Shown here in pieces: positions 44,071-54,159 of a stretch of 64,000 nt of DNA (positions are counted from its first letter, which is position 1; each line of letters opens with the position of its first letter). The notes under the pieces are model-generated. The model saw nothing but the letters and a program-made list of their open reading frames with translations. It searched no databases and had not been told where the DNA came from. The translations under genes were made by a program, and so were the position numbers. The stretch comes from Guptibacillus hwajinpoensis. Lineage in GTDB: Bacteria; Bacillota; Bacilli; Bacillales; Guptibacillaceae. Location: assembly GCF_020524165.1 (NCBI RefSeq), contig NZ_JAIVKU010000004.1, forward strand, positions 868,001 through 932,000, written 5' to 3'.

Positions 44071-44135
44071 ATAAAAAGCTCCTTTACTGCATCTTGTACG
44101 TCTTATGCTAACGCATATTTTGACCATAGACAAGT

Positions 44136-44789
<654 letters not shown>

Positions 44790-45110
44790 TTATTCTGTAC
44801 CCCCAAGTGCGGTAGCGTTCGCTTCAACAGGGATGATGAGAGTATCTCCTGCTGTAATTCGATTGGCATCGATGCGATTGACGTCTTCAACCCAGCTTAC
44901 AAATTTTTGATCAGACAACTCATGCGAGGAACGATATTCATCAGCAATTTCTAAAACCGTATCTCCCTGCTCCAATTGAATCGTTGTGTAACGATCATAC
45001 TCCTCAGCTGCAGCTGTTCGCAAAGATACGAACACGATAATTAACACAGCTACAAAAGATATAATGACAAGAAAATCAATTCCAGACAAGCCCCCAGCTT
45101 GCTTTCTCAT
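44790..45110 (-). CDS. yneA: SOS cell-division suppressor YneA
   Basis: 106 aa with one membrane helix (about 13-32) and a C-terminal LysM domain (YTTIQLEQGDTVLEIADEY...ITAGDTLIIP). YneA delays division during DNA damage. The ATG at 45110 follows GGGGTGATT. Divergent from lexA with LexA boxes between; the boxes place expression under SOS control. Confidence 0.92.
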   Translation of the reverse strand: MRKQAGGLSGIDFLVIISFVAVLIIVFVSLRTAAAEEYDRYTTIQLEQGDTVLEIADEYRSSHELSDQKFVSWVEDVNRIDANRITAGDTLIIPVEANATALGGTE

Positions 45111-45127
45111 CCCAATCACCCCGTATA

Positions 45128-45141
45128 CGAATATTTGTTCT
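45128..45141. promoter_or_regulatory. LexA box 1
   Basis: CGAATATTTGTTCT, close to CGAACRNRYGTTCG, beside yneA. Confidence 0.75.
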
Positions 45142-45156
45142 GTTTTTAGTATAATC

Positions 45157-45170
45157 AGAACCTCTGTTCG
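45157..45170. promoter_or_regulatory. LexA box 2
   Basis: AGAACCTCTGTTCG, with the GAAC-N4-GTTC core intact. Confidence 0.88.
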
Positions 45171-45186
45171 TGTCAACTAATTTCTT

Positions 45187-45200
45187 CGAACTTATGTTTG
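45187..45200. promoter_or_regulatory. LexA box 3
   Basis: CGAACTTATGTTTG, immediately upstream of and touching the lexA -35. Confidence 0.85.
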
Positions 45201-45226
45201 TATGCGAACAAAAATTCTGGTATACT
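45198..45226 (+). promoter_or_regulatory. lexA: lexA promoter
   Basis: TTGTAT, 17-nt spacer, TATACT. The spacer contains GCGAAC-N4-ATTC, possibly a fourth, weak LexA site. Confidence 0.78.
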
Positions 45227-45264
45227 AGTAACAAATAGATAGATTGGAACGAGGTGCCAGAAAT

Positions 45265-45885
45265 ATGAAACTATCAAAGCGTCAGCAGGACATTCTGGAC
45301 TTTATTAAAGTCGAAGTAAAACAAAAAGGATATCCACCATCTGTAAGAGAAATTGGCGAAGCCGTTGGACTTGCTTCAAGCTCCACTGTTCATGGTCACC
45401 TGGCAAGACTCGAGAAAAAAGGGTATATCAGAAGAGACCCAACGAAACCAAGAGCCATCGAAGTGCTTGGTCTTGATGAAGCAATCGACATTCCACGTCA
45501 ACATACAGTGAATGTTCCTGTCATTGGTAAGGTAACAGCTGGTCAACCGATTACAGCGATTGAAAATGTAGAAGAGTATTTTCCACTTCCTGAGCAGTTT
45601 GCTCAAGATGAAGAGCACACCTTCATCCTTGTCATTGAAGGGGATAGTATGATTGAAGCTGGTATCTATAATGGTGATATGGTAATCGTGAAACAGCAGC
45701 CTACTGCAAACAACGGAGATATTGTTGTCGCAATGACAGACGATGGTGAAGCAACCGTTAAACGATTCTTTAAAGAAAGCAACTACTTCCGACTTCAACC
45801 GGAAAACTCATCGATGGAGCCGATTATTCTTGATTCTGTTTCGATCCTTGGTAAAGTGGTTGGTGTATTTCGCTCGATCCACTAG
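45265..45885 (+). CDS. lexA: LexA repressor
   Basis: 206 aa. Winged HTH with [20 protein letters not shown], cleavage site region GKVTAGQP (Ala-Gly), catalytic Ser in [10 protein letters not shown] and Lys in GEATVKRF. It represses SOS genes until RecA filaments trigger self-cleavage. ATG 45265 has GAGGTG 8 nt upstream; the frame from 45244 is not used. Three LexA boxes upstream indicate autoregulation. Confidence 0.96.
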   Translation: MKLSKRQQDILDFIKVEVKQKGYPPSVREIGEAVGLASSSTVHGHLARLEKKGYIRRDPTKPRAIEVLGLDEAIDIPRQHTVNVPVIGKVTAGQPITAIENVEEYFPLPEQFAQDEEHTFILVIEGDSMIEAGIYNGDMVIVKQQPTANNGDIVVAMTDDGEATVKRFFKESNYFRLQPENSSMEPIILDSVSILGKVVGVFRSIH

Positions 45886-45911
45886 AAGCGCCATTTGCGC
45901 TTCTTTTTTTT
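45885..45911 (+). terminator. Terminator of lexA
   Basis: GAAGCGC-CATTT-GCGCTTC then T8. Confidence 0.85.
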
Positions 45912-46003
45912 TGTGTAAAAATTCATCGTTATTCAATTAGTCGTAACGAGACATCCACTTCCTTCATAGTGTGTGATGAAGCAAAATTTATGAGGTGATT
46001 AAT

Positions 46004-46495
46004 GTGGTACAAAAAGAAGTTCAAGATCTTTTGAACACACTCATTCAAATTGAACACGTTTCAACTACGTTATACTTAGCAATGTCTGCTTACTTGGATC
46101 GCAAAAATTATACAGGAATGGCTAGTTGGTTACGAATTCAATCTGATGAAGAACGTACGCATCTTCTTACGCTTATTAATTATTTAGCTGGAAAAGATGG
46201 CGTGGTGGAATTAAGTGCTCTCCCGGAACAATCGACAGACTTTGGAACGCCCCTTGAAACGTTCGAGCAAGTCTTAGAACACGAGCAATATGTGACGAAT
46301 TCTTACCGACAGGCTTATAACTACATTAAAAAAATCGATCCGCAAACGGCCGTCATCGTACAGGATTTCCTTCGCGAACAGATTGATGAAGAAGCACAGG
46401 CACTCACGATTGTTGAAAGGCTGAAATTGGCTGGAGACAATACGTCCGCTCTCCTCCTGATCGATCAAGAACTAGGTCAGAGGCAGCCTGGATAA
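46004..46495 (+). CDS. Ferritin-like iron storage protein
   Basis: 163 aa four-helix ferritin-like protein. Ferroxidase-type ligands: Glu in QIEHVSTTLYL, EERTH, Glu/His in LEHEQYV and Glu in REQIDEEAQ. Probably stores or detoxifies iron in the cytoplasm. GTG at 46004 follows GAGGTGAT by 4-6 nt; a GTG 3 codons earlier lies within the SD. Confidence 0.85.
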   Translation: MVQKEVQDLLNTLIQIEHVSTTLYLAMSAYLDRKNYTGMASWLRIQSDEERTHLLTLINYLAGKDGVVELSALPEQSTDFGTPLETFEQVLEHEQYVTNSYRQAYNYIKKIDPQTAVIVQDFLREQIDEEAQALTIVERLKLAGDNTSALLLIDQELGQRQPG

Positions 46496-46516
46496 GGTTT
46501 CGATAGATCCTCAAAA

Positions 46517-46560
46517 ACACCTCACCTTCAGGAATGAGAAGGTGAGGTATTCTTTTTTTG
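46517..46560. terminator. Terminator, ferritin/acyl-CoA dehydrogenase
   Basis: ACCTCACCTT-N10-AAGGTGAGGT followed by T-rich sequence. Confidence 0.82.
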
Positions 46561-48240
46561 TCAGTTCCTTTGTAATTGAGTATAGACTGGTGTACTTTCG
46601 ATGATAAGCTCATAATGATTTAACGTAAGCTCACTAATTGAATAGGGATCCTTCCGCAGGGCTTGCTCGATAAAAATTTCTGCAATTGCGTGCTTCCTTT
46701 CCCCACTAGCTGCATCCTTTAACGCAATCGTACACTCAAAAATATCCGTTAACCATTTCGTGATTCGTTTACAGTGATACGTCTGCATGGCGTGCTCCAT
46801 TTGACAGATTTGATTAATGCGCACGTGTGCTGATTGAATGGCTGTAATCACCTTTTTCGCTTCCTCCGATAAGGCTTCAGGGAGATCATCGAGCTCTTTC
46901 TTCATTTTAGCGAAAAATAAATGATGAATCTCATACTTCTGAATTAAACGCAGCACTTCAAGGCCAAGGATATTTCCTGTTCCTTCCCATACAGTTAATA
47001 CCTGTGCATCCCGAAGCAACCGTGGTGTAACAAAATCTTCAATGTAGCCATTTCCTCCGTGCATTTCAATCGCTTCATGGGAAAAGTGAACCGCCTGCTC
47101 TGCCGACTCTTTTTTTACCAGTGCAATCAGTAAGCGATTTAACGCCTGATCCTCTTTGCTCACACTTTGACCGCTTGCGACTCTATCAAAAAGCGCAATA
47201 CTCGAGAAGATCGCACTCATCTCTACTTCCTGCTTCACTTTCATATTCACAAGTGATTCTCGTATCATCGGAAAGTCCTTTAATTTTTGTTTAAAAGCAC
47301 TTCTCTCATACGCATAGCTTTTCGCTTCAAGATAAGCTCGCTGCATAATCCCTACTGACGCAATCGCATTGCAAAGGCGAGATAAGTTTAACGCTTCTGC
47401 CATGTAGGAAAACCCTTTTGTTGCCTCTCCCACAAGGAATGCTTTTGATCCTTCAAGAAGGACTTCCGCAGATGGAACTGCTTTAACTCCTAACTTATCT
47501 TTTAATCTTCTAATGGTAAGGTTGTTGTTCGATCCATCTTCTTTTTTCCACGGAACTAAAAACAAGCTTAGCCCCTTTGTCCCTGGTATTTGGTCATCGA
47601 TGCGGGCTAATACCATCGCAACACCGCATGCGCCTGCATTACTCGCAAAATATTTCTCTCCTGTTAATCGGTAATGATCTCCTTCTTTTACAGCACGTGT
47701 TTCATTCGCACCCACGTCCGATCCACCCTGACGTTCCGTTAGAAAAGTGGCTCCTTCGAATAGCTCGATATCACCTGTCGCAAGGACATGTGGCAAAAAT
47801 TTGTTCTTCAACTTCTCATTCGCATAATGATCAAGTAAATAAGCCGTTGCCATCGTTAATGTTACCGGACAATAGAAGCCCGGTTCAGTTTGCGATAGAA
47901 GATACCCCTGGGCAAAGGAATAAATGTAATTACCTTTCTTACCTAACCCAGGAATTTCTTTATGAATATAGCCGACAATCCCACGGTCGTATGTCTGCTT
48001 AACGGTCTTGAGATAGCCTTCATTTCGCCAAACAAAAGAAATGTCATTGCCCATCTTGTCATACTTTACTAATCTTGGCTGCCCCTCTTGATCGGTATGA
48101 CGCGCGCGTTCATCAATCTCATTTGCACAAAGCTCACCGTATTCCATCAGTTCTTCTTCCGCCCACTGAAAGAAATCGAGATCTAAGTACTCTTTTAAAA
48201 GAAAGGCTAAATTTGGATCCTCATGATAAAAGTTTCTCAT
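46561..48240 (-). CDS. AidB-like acyl-CoA dehydrogenase
   Basis: 559 aa FAD flavoprotein, longer than ordinary acyl-CoA dehydrogenases (about 380) and similar to the AidB subgroup. FATFLTERQGGSDVGANET binds FAD/substrate and VWEGTGNILGLEVLR holds the residue equivalent to the catalytic Glu region. Acyl substrate unknown. A 21-nt perfect palindrome lies 66 bp upstream. Confidence 0.85.
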   Translation of the reverse strand: MRNFYHEDPNLAFLLKEYLDLDFFQWAEEELMEYGELCANEIDERARHTDQEGQPRLVKYDKMGNDISFVWRNEGYLKTVKQTYDRGIVGYIHKEIPGLGKKGNYIYSFAQGYLLSQTEPGFYCPVTLTMATAYLLDHYANEKLKNKFLPHVLATGDIELFEGATFLTERQGGSDVGANETRAVKEGDHYRLTGEKYFASNAGACGVAMVLARIDDQIPGTKGLSLFLVPWKKEDGSNNNLTIRRLKDKLGVKAVPSAEVLLEGSKAFLVGEATKGFSYMAEALNLSRLCNAIASVGIMQRAYLEAKSYAYERSAFKQKLKDFPMIRESLVNMKVKQEVEMSAIFSSIALFDRVASGQSVSKEDQALNRLLIALVKKESAEQAVHFSHEAIEMHGGNGYIEDFVTPRLLRDAQVLTVWEGTGNILGLEVLRLIQKYEIHHLFFAKMKKELDDLPEALSEEAKKVITAIQSAHVRINQICQMEHAMQTYHCKRITKWLTDIFECTIALKDAASGERKHAIAEIFIEQALRKDPYSISELTLNHYELIIESTPVYTQLQRN

Positions 48241-48305
48241 CGTTTTACTCCTTTCGAATGAATCGTTTTAAGCAGTGATTTTTAATTTTCTAGCTCAAAG
48301 TATTC

Positions 48306-48326
48306 CTATTTGATCGCATCAAATAG
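48306..48326. promoter_or_regulatory. 21-nt palindrome upstream of the acyl-CoA dehydrogenase
   Basis: CTATTTGAT-CGC-ATCAAATAG, perfect arms. Likely operator of a TetR/MarR-type regulator, which is not identified in the window. The remainder of 48241-48505 shows no gene. Confidence 0.5.
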
Positions 48327-48505
48327 TTCAACACTCCCCATTATCATACTGAAATCTTATAAAGACTGAATTTTCTGTTGTTTAAAGCATACCATTTAAC
48401 TTAACATTAAGCGCAATTTTTTTCCTACACAAATAAGCCATCTTCCTCTTCACTGGCGAGAAACGATAGCTATTCGGACGTTTTTTATTTTTCTAAGGAT
48501 CCATC

Positions 48506-49018
48506 TTAATTTCTCCACTGGTAATGAAGCAATTTTACTTTGTTGCCATTTAGATCGACTTCATTGTGATCGGTATCGATATAGGTAAATCCATTTTTCG
48601 TAAGGATTTTTTGTGAGGCTATATTATTTGTTGTCGTCCTTGCGGAAATGCGTTGCACGTATTCGTTCTTACTCATCTCGTCTAACAGAAGTTTAAGAGC
48701 GATCGAAGCGATTCCTATTCCGGTATATTTCTCACCGATTCGATAACCGAGCTCGGCTTTTCCATTAGACGCATCGAAGTCTACTAAATTGATTCTCCCT
48801 AAAATAGTGAAACTTTCATCTCTAATTAAATAGAATATTGATATCCCCTGTGCCTGCTCGATTAATAACTGATCGAATTTGTTTTTGAACGATTCATAGT
48901 GATAATAATCATCGCCACGATCAGGCACCATCATCCTAAAGTAAGATCGGTTTTCGTTTTCAAACTGAAATAATGTCTCAGCATCCGTTTCTTGTAGTTT
49001 TGCAATGCGTACTTTCAT
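48506..49018 (-). CDS. GNAT acetyltransferase, RimJ/RimL type
   Basis: 170 aa. GKAELGYRIGEKYTGIGIASIALKLLLDEM contains the acetyl-CoA loop (Q/RxxGxG/A-like), followed by ARTTTNNIASQKILTKNGF typical of RimJ/RimL proteins. Acetylates an N-terminus or small molecule; target unknown. Confidence 0.85.
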   Translation of the reverse strand: MKVRIAKLQETDAETLFQFENENRSYFRMMVPDRGDDYYHYESFKNKFDQLLIEQAQGISIFYLIRDESFTILGRINLVDFDASNGKAELGYRIGEKYTGIGIASIALKLLLDEMSKNEYVQRISARTTTNNIASQKILTKNGFTYIDTDHNEVDLNGNKVKLLHYQWRN

Positions 49019-49139
49019 CTAGCCAGATCCCCCACTCTATTTAAGACGTGCTTATCGAATATCGCCCCAATGATGATTCAAAGTATCCGTAACTTGATAA
49101 AAACAACTTACAGAACCGACCTTACTCACTATTACTCTT

Positions 49140-50066
49140 TTAATTTTCTGTATTTGGTTCATATTTAATATGAACCACAATCCCCTGTTCATGATTACCG
49201 AACTTAGGTCCAAATAAATTCATACCGCCGTTATTGACAGCGTCTTCTTTTATTCCTAAACGAAAGGCAATGTAAGGGTAATGAGATAACTTAAAATCAT
49301 CGATGGTCAGGTCGGATGTTTTTTCACCATCTACATAACAACCGCTCTTATTAAGTTTCCAATGCTTTAACACACCATACTGTGTTAAATTGGTGCGCCA
49401 CCATTCAGGCGTTAACTGACCCCTCTCCCCACCAAAATCACCTGGGGATGTCCACGTTCCGATTTCTTCATGATTTACCCACGCTGTGATGTCTGACGGC
49501 CAGTCTAATTTATGATTGGGTGCTTCAGAACAAATCTCAGCACTTATTTCTAATTCAGTTGCCTTAAAACCATAAGGAATGCGGTTTGGAAAACGATATT
49601 CAACATACCCATCTTTAAAATATAATAGTTGAGCTTTCTTTCGATCGGGTTCATAAAAAGAGCGAGGGTCATCCTGCATACCGATAAAACCATTCTCATC
49701 TACAATGCCACAATTCGGAATCACATAACAGTCAAGATAATCTCCTATTGGCATTTCGTAAGTTACCTGATGTTCTTCCTTCTTTTCATCGGAAGTATAT
49801 AAATCAACCACAATACGATCATAATTCATCGCACTCACTTTTTGCGTTCCTCTTCCTGGTACTAGCTCGGTGACGATGAGATCAACTTCTTCTAATTTAC
49901 TAACATGTGTTGCTGTTGTTGAAAAAGGCAATCCAAGCTTTTCCGCTAAATCATTCACATTGTAAGGTTTCTCACTAAGCAACTTAAGAATTTGCACACG
50001 TGTTTGATTCGCAAGAGCTTTATTAATTGGCACCATGTTCTCAAAGGTTAGCTGCAACTTTTTCAA
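49140..50066 (-). CDS. ArsR-type regulator with C-terminal sensor domain
   Basis: 308 aa. N-terminal winged helix (about 10-80: ALANQTRVQILKLLSEKPYNVNDLAEKLGL) followed by a large beta-rich C-terminal domain (about 95-300, many Trp/Tyr) that may sense a sugar. Third gene after GH2 and the symporter, but behind a terminator, so it has its own promoter. TTG at 50066 follows AAGGTGGGAG; an ATG 7 codons upstream is possible. Likely repressor of the glycoside genes (inference). Confidence 0.8.
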   Translation of the reverse strand: MKKLQLTFENMVPINKALANQTRVQILKLLSEKPYNVNDLAEKLGLPFSTTATHVSKLEEVDLIVTELVPGRGTQKVSAMNYDRIVVDLYTSDEKKEEHQVTYEMPIGDYLDCYVIPNCGIVDENGFIGMQDDPRSFYEPDRKKAQLLYFKDGYVEYRFPNRIPYGFKATELEISAEICSEAPNHKLDWPSDITAWVNHEEIGTWTSPGDFGGERGQLTPEWWRTNLTQYGVLKHWKLNKSGCYVDGEKTSDLTIDDFKLSHYPYIAFRLGIKEDAVNNGGMNLFGPKFGNHEQGIVVHIKYEPNTEN

Positions 50067-50117
50067 ATAACTCCCACCTTTATCCATCTTCTATTCCTAG
50101 GAACAATTATAACAAAC

Positions 50118-50152
50118 TATCGTTAAAACAGTAGTAGCCCCCTGCTAAGGGA
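50118..50152 (-). terminator. Terminator after the GPH symporter
   Basis: GTAGCTCCCT-TAGC-AGGGGGCTAC, then TACTGTTTT on the minus strand. Approximate ends. Confidence 0.75.
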
Positions 50153-50176
50153 GCTACTATTGTTATGGGACTTATT

Positions 50177-51556
50177 CTATTGTTCTCTCACTTTCCTTTC
50201 GTGCAGCTTTTCAACGATTACATTGTACTCATCTTCCGTATAAGAGTAGAAATACATCACAATCAATCTTATGAGAGAGCCAAGTGCAGGTAATAAAGCG
50301 ATTACAAAAAACATCATATCGAGCGTAAAATCCGTTTGCGCTTCATTCGGACGATAATGAATCCATGTCAAGATCAGCCCAGTTGCACCACCAGCAATCG
50401 CTACAGATAGTTTCCCCGTAAATGTTTGTCCCGAGAAGATGATTGCTTCGTTTCGTTTCCCGGTTTTCAATTCGGTATATTCGATGGTTTCTGCTAACAT
50501 GGACGAAATCAATGGCCCTGTTGCTGTGTATAGCAGCATGGTGATCGCGATAAAAACAAAGGACACAAATACACTCGAGTAACCAACAGCAAACCAGATG
50601 ACTCGGATGACAATATCAAGGGCAACAATGGTCATAAGCATATGCTTTTTCTTAAACCGCTTCGCTAGAGTAGGGATTACGAAGAACCCGACGCAGCTCG
50701 CTAAGCTAATAATCCCGAATATCGACATTAATGAAGCGTTTCCAAGATTGTATGTGAAAAAGAACACGTTTAAGGCCTGGGTAATGTTCATAAAAACATT
50801 ACAAAAGAAAACGACTAATACGGCGAACATTGGTTTGTTTGCTTTGATGGCACGTGCTGCGTCAGAGAGCTTTACTTTTGTCTTAGGAGCTTTCACACGT
50901 TCCTTCGTATTTTTGAATCCATTCAGCATAATTGGTAATGCAAAAACCATAAGCACCACCGTTGCGAGGAAATATCCTCGTCCAACGTCGTCTCCACCTA
51001 ACCACTCAGCAAGGGGGACAAATAAGACTGGCGATAAAGCGATACCGGCGAAAACGCCCATATTTGCAAATGTAATTAATTTCGTTCGCTGCTGAGCATC
51101 CTGACTCATGACAGAGGAAAGCGACCAGTAGGGTACATCAGACACCGTATAGATCATCCCCCAAAGAACATACGTTCCACCCGCATAAATTAACTTGGCT
51201 GTCGGACTTAAACCATCTAAGGGGAGAAAACAGACAATCGTGATGATCGAAACGAAAAACGGCATGTACTTTAAATAAGGTCGAAACTTTCCGTGCTTTG
51301 AATGAAGCGTATCCATTACAGAAGCCATCATCGGATCATTAATCGCATCCCACGTTCTGGCAATCAGGAAGATAATACTTGCTGCTGCAGCGGATATTCC
51401 GAGAATATCCGTATAGAAAAAGAGAATGTAAGAACCGACTAATCCAAAACTTATACATTGTCCAAACCCATAACCAAAATAAGAAGCAAATTCTTTCGGT
51501 CGAATTTCCTCTTTCGTTTCGATATGAGGTGAAGCATACTTTTTCGCTGTTTCCAT
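50177..51556 (-). CDS. Glycoside-pentoside-hexuronide (GPH) cation symporter
   Basis: 459 aa, about 12 membrane helices. ARTWDAINDPMMASVMD is the GPH-family signature near helix 2 (as in MelB, GusB). It imports a glycoside with Na+ or H+. Twenty nucleotides after the GH2 gene, so it supplies that enzyme's substrate. Member-specific substrate unknown. Confidence 0.88.
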   Translation of the reverse strand: METAKKYASPHIETKEEIRPKEFASYFGYGFGQCISFGLVGSYILFFYTDILGISAAAASIIFLIARTWDAINDPMMASVMDTLHSKHGKFRPYLKYMPFFVSIITIVCFLPLDGLSPTAKLIYAGGTYVLWGMIYTVSDVPYWSLSSVMSQDAQQRTKLITFANMGVFAGIALSPVLFVPLAEWLGGDDVGRGYFLATVVLMVFALPIMLNGFKNTKERVKAPKTKVKLSDAARAIKANKPMFAVLVVFFCNVFMNITQALNVFFFTYNLGNASLMSIFGIISLASCVGFFVIPTLAKRFKKKHMLMTIVALDIVIRVIWFAVGYSSVFVSFVFIAITMLLYTATGPLISSMLAETIEYTELKTGKRNEAIIFSGQTFTGKLSVAIAGGATGLILTWIHYRPNEAQTDFTLDMMFFVIALLPALGSLIRLIVMYFYSYTEDEYNVIVEKLHERKVREQ

Positions 51557-51575
51557 GGTTTATTTCCTCCCTGTA

Positions 51576-53387
51576 TTATTCAAAGATAAAACCGTTGGAC
51601 TGCCTGGATAATAAGATTTTCTTTATTTTTTTAGGATCAAATTTATAGTCATGATGATGGTTAAGAAGCCCATTCACTTCCTGCTCTATATCTGTTAGTT
51701 GCGTATAGCAAAAGCCTTGTATCGCGTCATTCTCCATAATCACTTTTGTTAGTGCCTCTAATCGTTCGAGTACTTCATCCTCTGTTTGAGGACGACTACC
51801 ATAGCCCCACTCAACATCACTTTGTTCATTACCGTAAGCAATACCGCCATATTCACTGATCATGATCGGTTCCCCACTGTACGCATAGCCTTTCGCGTAA
51901 TTTTGCTTGCGACTTGTTTTTGATGGACTACCATTTACAAAATCCATCTTCTCATAGCTATTTCTTAGAGATTCCTCATCAGAATTGTAATCATGTATCG
52001 TCAAGATATCGGTTAGCGTATGTTCCCACCCATCATTTCCTACTACAAGGCGACTCGGATCCTGAGCCTTTGTCTGATAATAGAGAGCGTTTACAAATGC
52101 CTGCTGATCTTCTCGGTGGTAGATTTCATTCACTCCCCACGATTCATTCATCAGGGTATAAACAATAACTGACGGATGGTTATAATGTTTTTGCACCATC
52201 TCTTTCGTTTCATTCATCATGCGAATCATCGACATGCTACTAAACTTATAACTACTTGGCATCTCAGCCCACACGACTAAGCCTATTTCGTCACAAAGAG
52301 CTAAGTACCGTCTGTCCGCAATGGTTTGATGCCGCCGAACACCGTTGAACCCCATCTCCTTCACTTTAAGAAGATCAGACTTCATCTGCTCGTAATCCGC
52401 TGTCATCAACGAATCGTTATAATAGCCCTGATCGAGAATTAGCTTTTGGTAAAAGGTATCTCGATTTAATAGAATTTTACCGTCCTGACTTTCAATGCTT
52501 CTCATCCCAAAATAACTCTCGACCGTATCCACAATTTCTTGATCGACATAGAGTTGAAACGTTACATCATACAACTTTGGTGTATTTGGCGTCCAATAAA
52601 AGGTCCGAAAATCAGCTTGATCGGATTCAACGTTGGCGGTGAGCTCAACAGACGTTTGATTATCTTTCACCCATACGCCTACGGTATTGATCCACTCCCC
52701 TTTAAAAGAAACCGTTGCCTCGAAGTAAGCTTTTTTCTTTTCCCGAGGTAGAATCGCTTCAATCGTGAGTTTCCCTTCTTCCACTCGAGGCGTCATCCTG
52801 ACATCCTCAATATACTGAAAAGGCACTTCCTCAAGCCAAACCGATTGCCAAATACCTGTCGTTCTAGAATACCAGCATAAAAAGTTGTCATCTTTCCATG
52901 ACTGTTTTCCAACTGGCTGCTCCACACTGTTACGATCTTCCACCCGAACGACGATTGTGTTCTCGCCATCACAGATGGCATTCGTAATGCAAAAGCTAAA
53001 TGGGGTATGCCCACCTTCATGCTCACCGACCACTTCTCCATTCACCCAAACTTTCGTGTGATAATCGACAGCTTCAAAATGCAGTAAAAGCTTTTTATCA
53101 CTGTCTTTCTCCCAATGAAATTCACGCTTATACCACACCACTTCGTGATCTCCATCTACTTCAACGCCAGATTTTTTACTCTGGTAAGCGCAAGGCACTT
53201 GAATTGTTTGCGTGAAATCTTTCTTTTGATCATATAATTGTTCAATTTCGCCACGATCTTCATCATCTAATTCAAACTGCCATTCTCCATTTAAGTCGTA
53301 CCATTCAGTCCGTTTGAACTGCGGTCGAGGATACTCCTTTTCCGTACTCGCTCTTTTTTGTAAAACATATGTGGTCTTGATCGCCAT
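51576..53387 (-). CDS. Glycoside hydrolase family 2 (beta-glucuronidase/galactosidase type)
   Basis: 603 aa, cytoplasmic (no signal peptide). N-terminal jelly-roll (WYDLNGEWQFELD), Ig-like domain, TIM barrel with the acid/base Glu in YTLMNESWGVNE and nucleophile Glu in MISEYGGIAYG. GH2 specificity (glucuronide or galactoside) is not clear by eye. ATG 53387 follows GAGGAGGAAGG. First gene of the operon with the symporter; upstream are three AAAATAG direct repeats. Confidence 0.88.
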   Translation of the reverse strand: MAIKTTYVLQKRASTEKEYPRPQFKRTEWYDLNGEWQFELDDEDRGEIEQLYDQKKDFTQTIQVPCAYQSKKSGVEVDGDHEVVWYKREFHWEKDSDKKLLLHFEAVDYHTKVWVNGEVVGEHEGGHTPFSFCITNAICDGENTIVVRVEDRNSVEQPVGKQSWKDDNFLCWYSRTTGIWQSVWLEEVPFQYIEDVRMTPRVEEGKLTIEAILPREKKKAYFEATVSFKGEWINTVGVWVKDNQTSVELTANVESDQADFRTFYWTPNTPKLYDVTFQLYVDQEIVDTVESYFGMRSIESQDGKILLNRDTFYQKLILDQGYYNDSLMTADYEQMKSDLLKVKEMGFNGVRRHQTIADRRYLALCDEIGLVVWAEMPSSYKFSSMSMIRMMNETKEMVQKHYNHPSVIVYTLMNESWGVNEIYHREDQQAFVNALYYQTKAQDPSRLVVGNDGWEHTLTDILTIHDYNSDEESLRNSYEKMDFVNGSPSKTSRKQNYAKGYAYSGEPIMISEYGGIAYGNEQSDVEWGYGSRPQTEDEVLERLEALTKVIMENDAIQGFCYTQLTDIEQEVNGLLNHHHDYKFDPKKIKKILLSRQSNGFIFE

Positions 53388-53482
53388 GCAACCTTCCTCC
53401 TCTAATGCTCCTGCACCCTCACAAGTAAGGGCTTTCATTAATTATTTTCTATTATTACATAATTATAAGTTTCATTACAACT

Positions 53483-53518
53483 AAAATAGTAATAAAAAGC
53501 AAAATAGTTTTAAAATAG
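53483..53518. repeat. AAAATAG direct repeats upstream of the GH2 operon
   Basis: Copies at 53483, 53501 and 53512 (spacing 18 and 11 bp) in an AT-rich promoter region. Possible binding sites. Confidence 0.35.
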
Positions 53519-53824
53519 AGTTTTGATTGTTACGTCTTAGGAGATTAACTTCAAACGATGATACAAAACAGGATCATGATAATCGAATTTAAGCAATTCA
53601 CTAAAACAGTTGCCTCATACGTAAATAAGCCCTCACAGTAAAAAGTGAGCGCTTGATGATCGAATATCTCTGTATATGTGAAAAAGTTAATTTTCACTGC
53701 TTTAATTACGTTACCTACAGGCTTTTATATCATTTGTTCAGCCAAAATCGCATAAATAAACGGCTTCCATTTCATTCAGCGTCACCTCTAGCATACTAGT
53801 CACATAGCACTTTTTCTAAAACTT

Positions 53825-54058
53825 TTAAGAAGAGGCAATTTCACGTTCTTCTATGTCATTGTGTAACGCTTCTTTTGCTTGATCTGGTTTAGAGTAACCT
53901 GTAAGATTGTTCGATGCATTTCATGAATACACTCCTCTAAAAAACATACCGCTACTACTCCAAACACCACAATTCCTCCTACAAGTGGACCAGACTAAGA
54001 CAAACCCTAAAATCATCGCTAAATGTAAATACAAATAACTCCAATTACACGACACCAT
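53825..54058 (-). pseudogene. Frameshifted small membrane-protein remnant
   Basis: Three minus-strand frames follow each other: MVSCNWSYLYLHLAMILGFV..., then GGIVVFGVVAVCFLEECIHEMH..., then GYSKPDQAKEALHNDIEER ending at TAA 53825. Together they read as one protein with two helices and a charged tail, broken by at least two frameshifts. Family not recognised. The rest of 53519-54099 holds nothing convincing. Confidence 0.45.
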
Positions 54059-54099
54059 GTATTTACCATCTAATGAGATACGTCTTTCATCTCAAACAA

Positions 54100-54153
54100 A
54101 AAAAGCCATCTTTGAAACAACATACTTGTTGCGCTCATAGAACGGCTTTTCTA
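54100..54153 (-). terminator. Terminator after the RibD-like gene
   Basis: AAAAGCC...GGCTTTTTTT with an internal CAACA/TGTTG stem on the minus strand. Confidence 0.65.
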
Positions 54154-54159
54154 TTTGGA

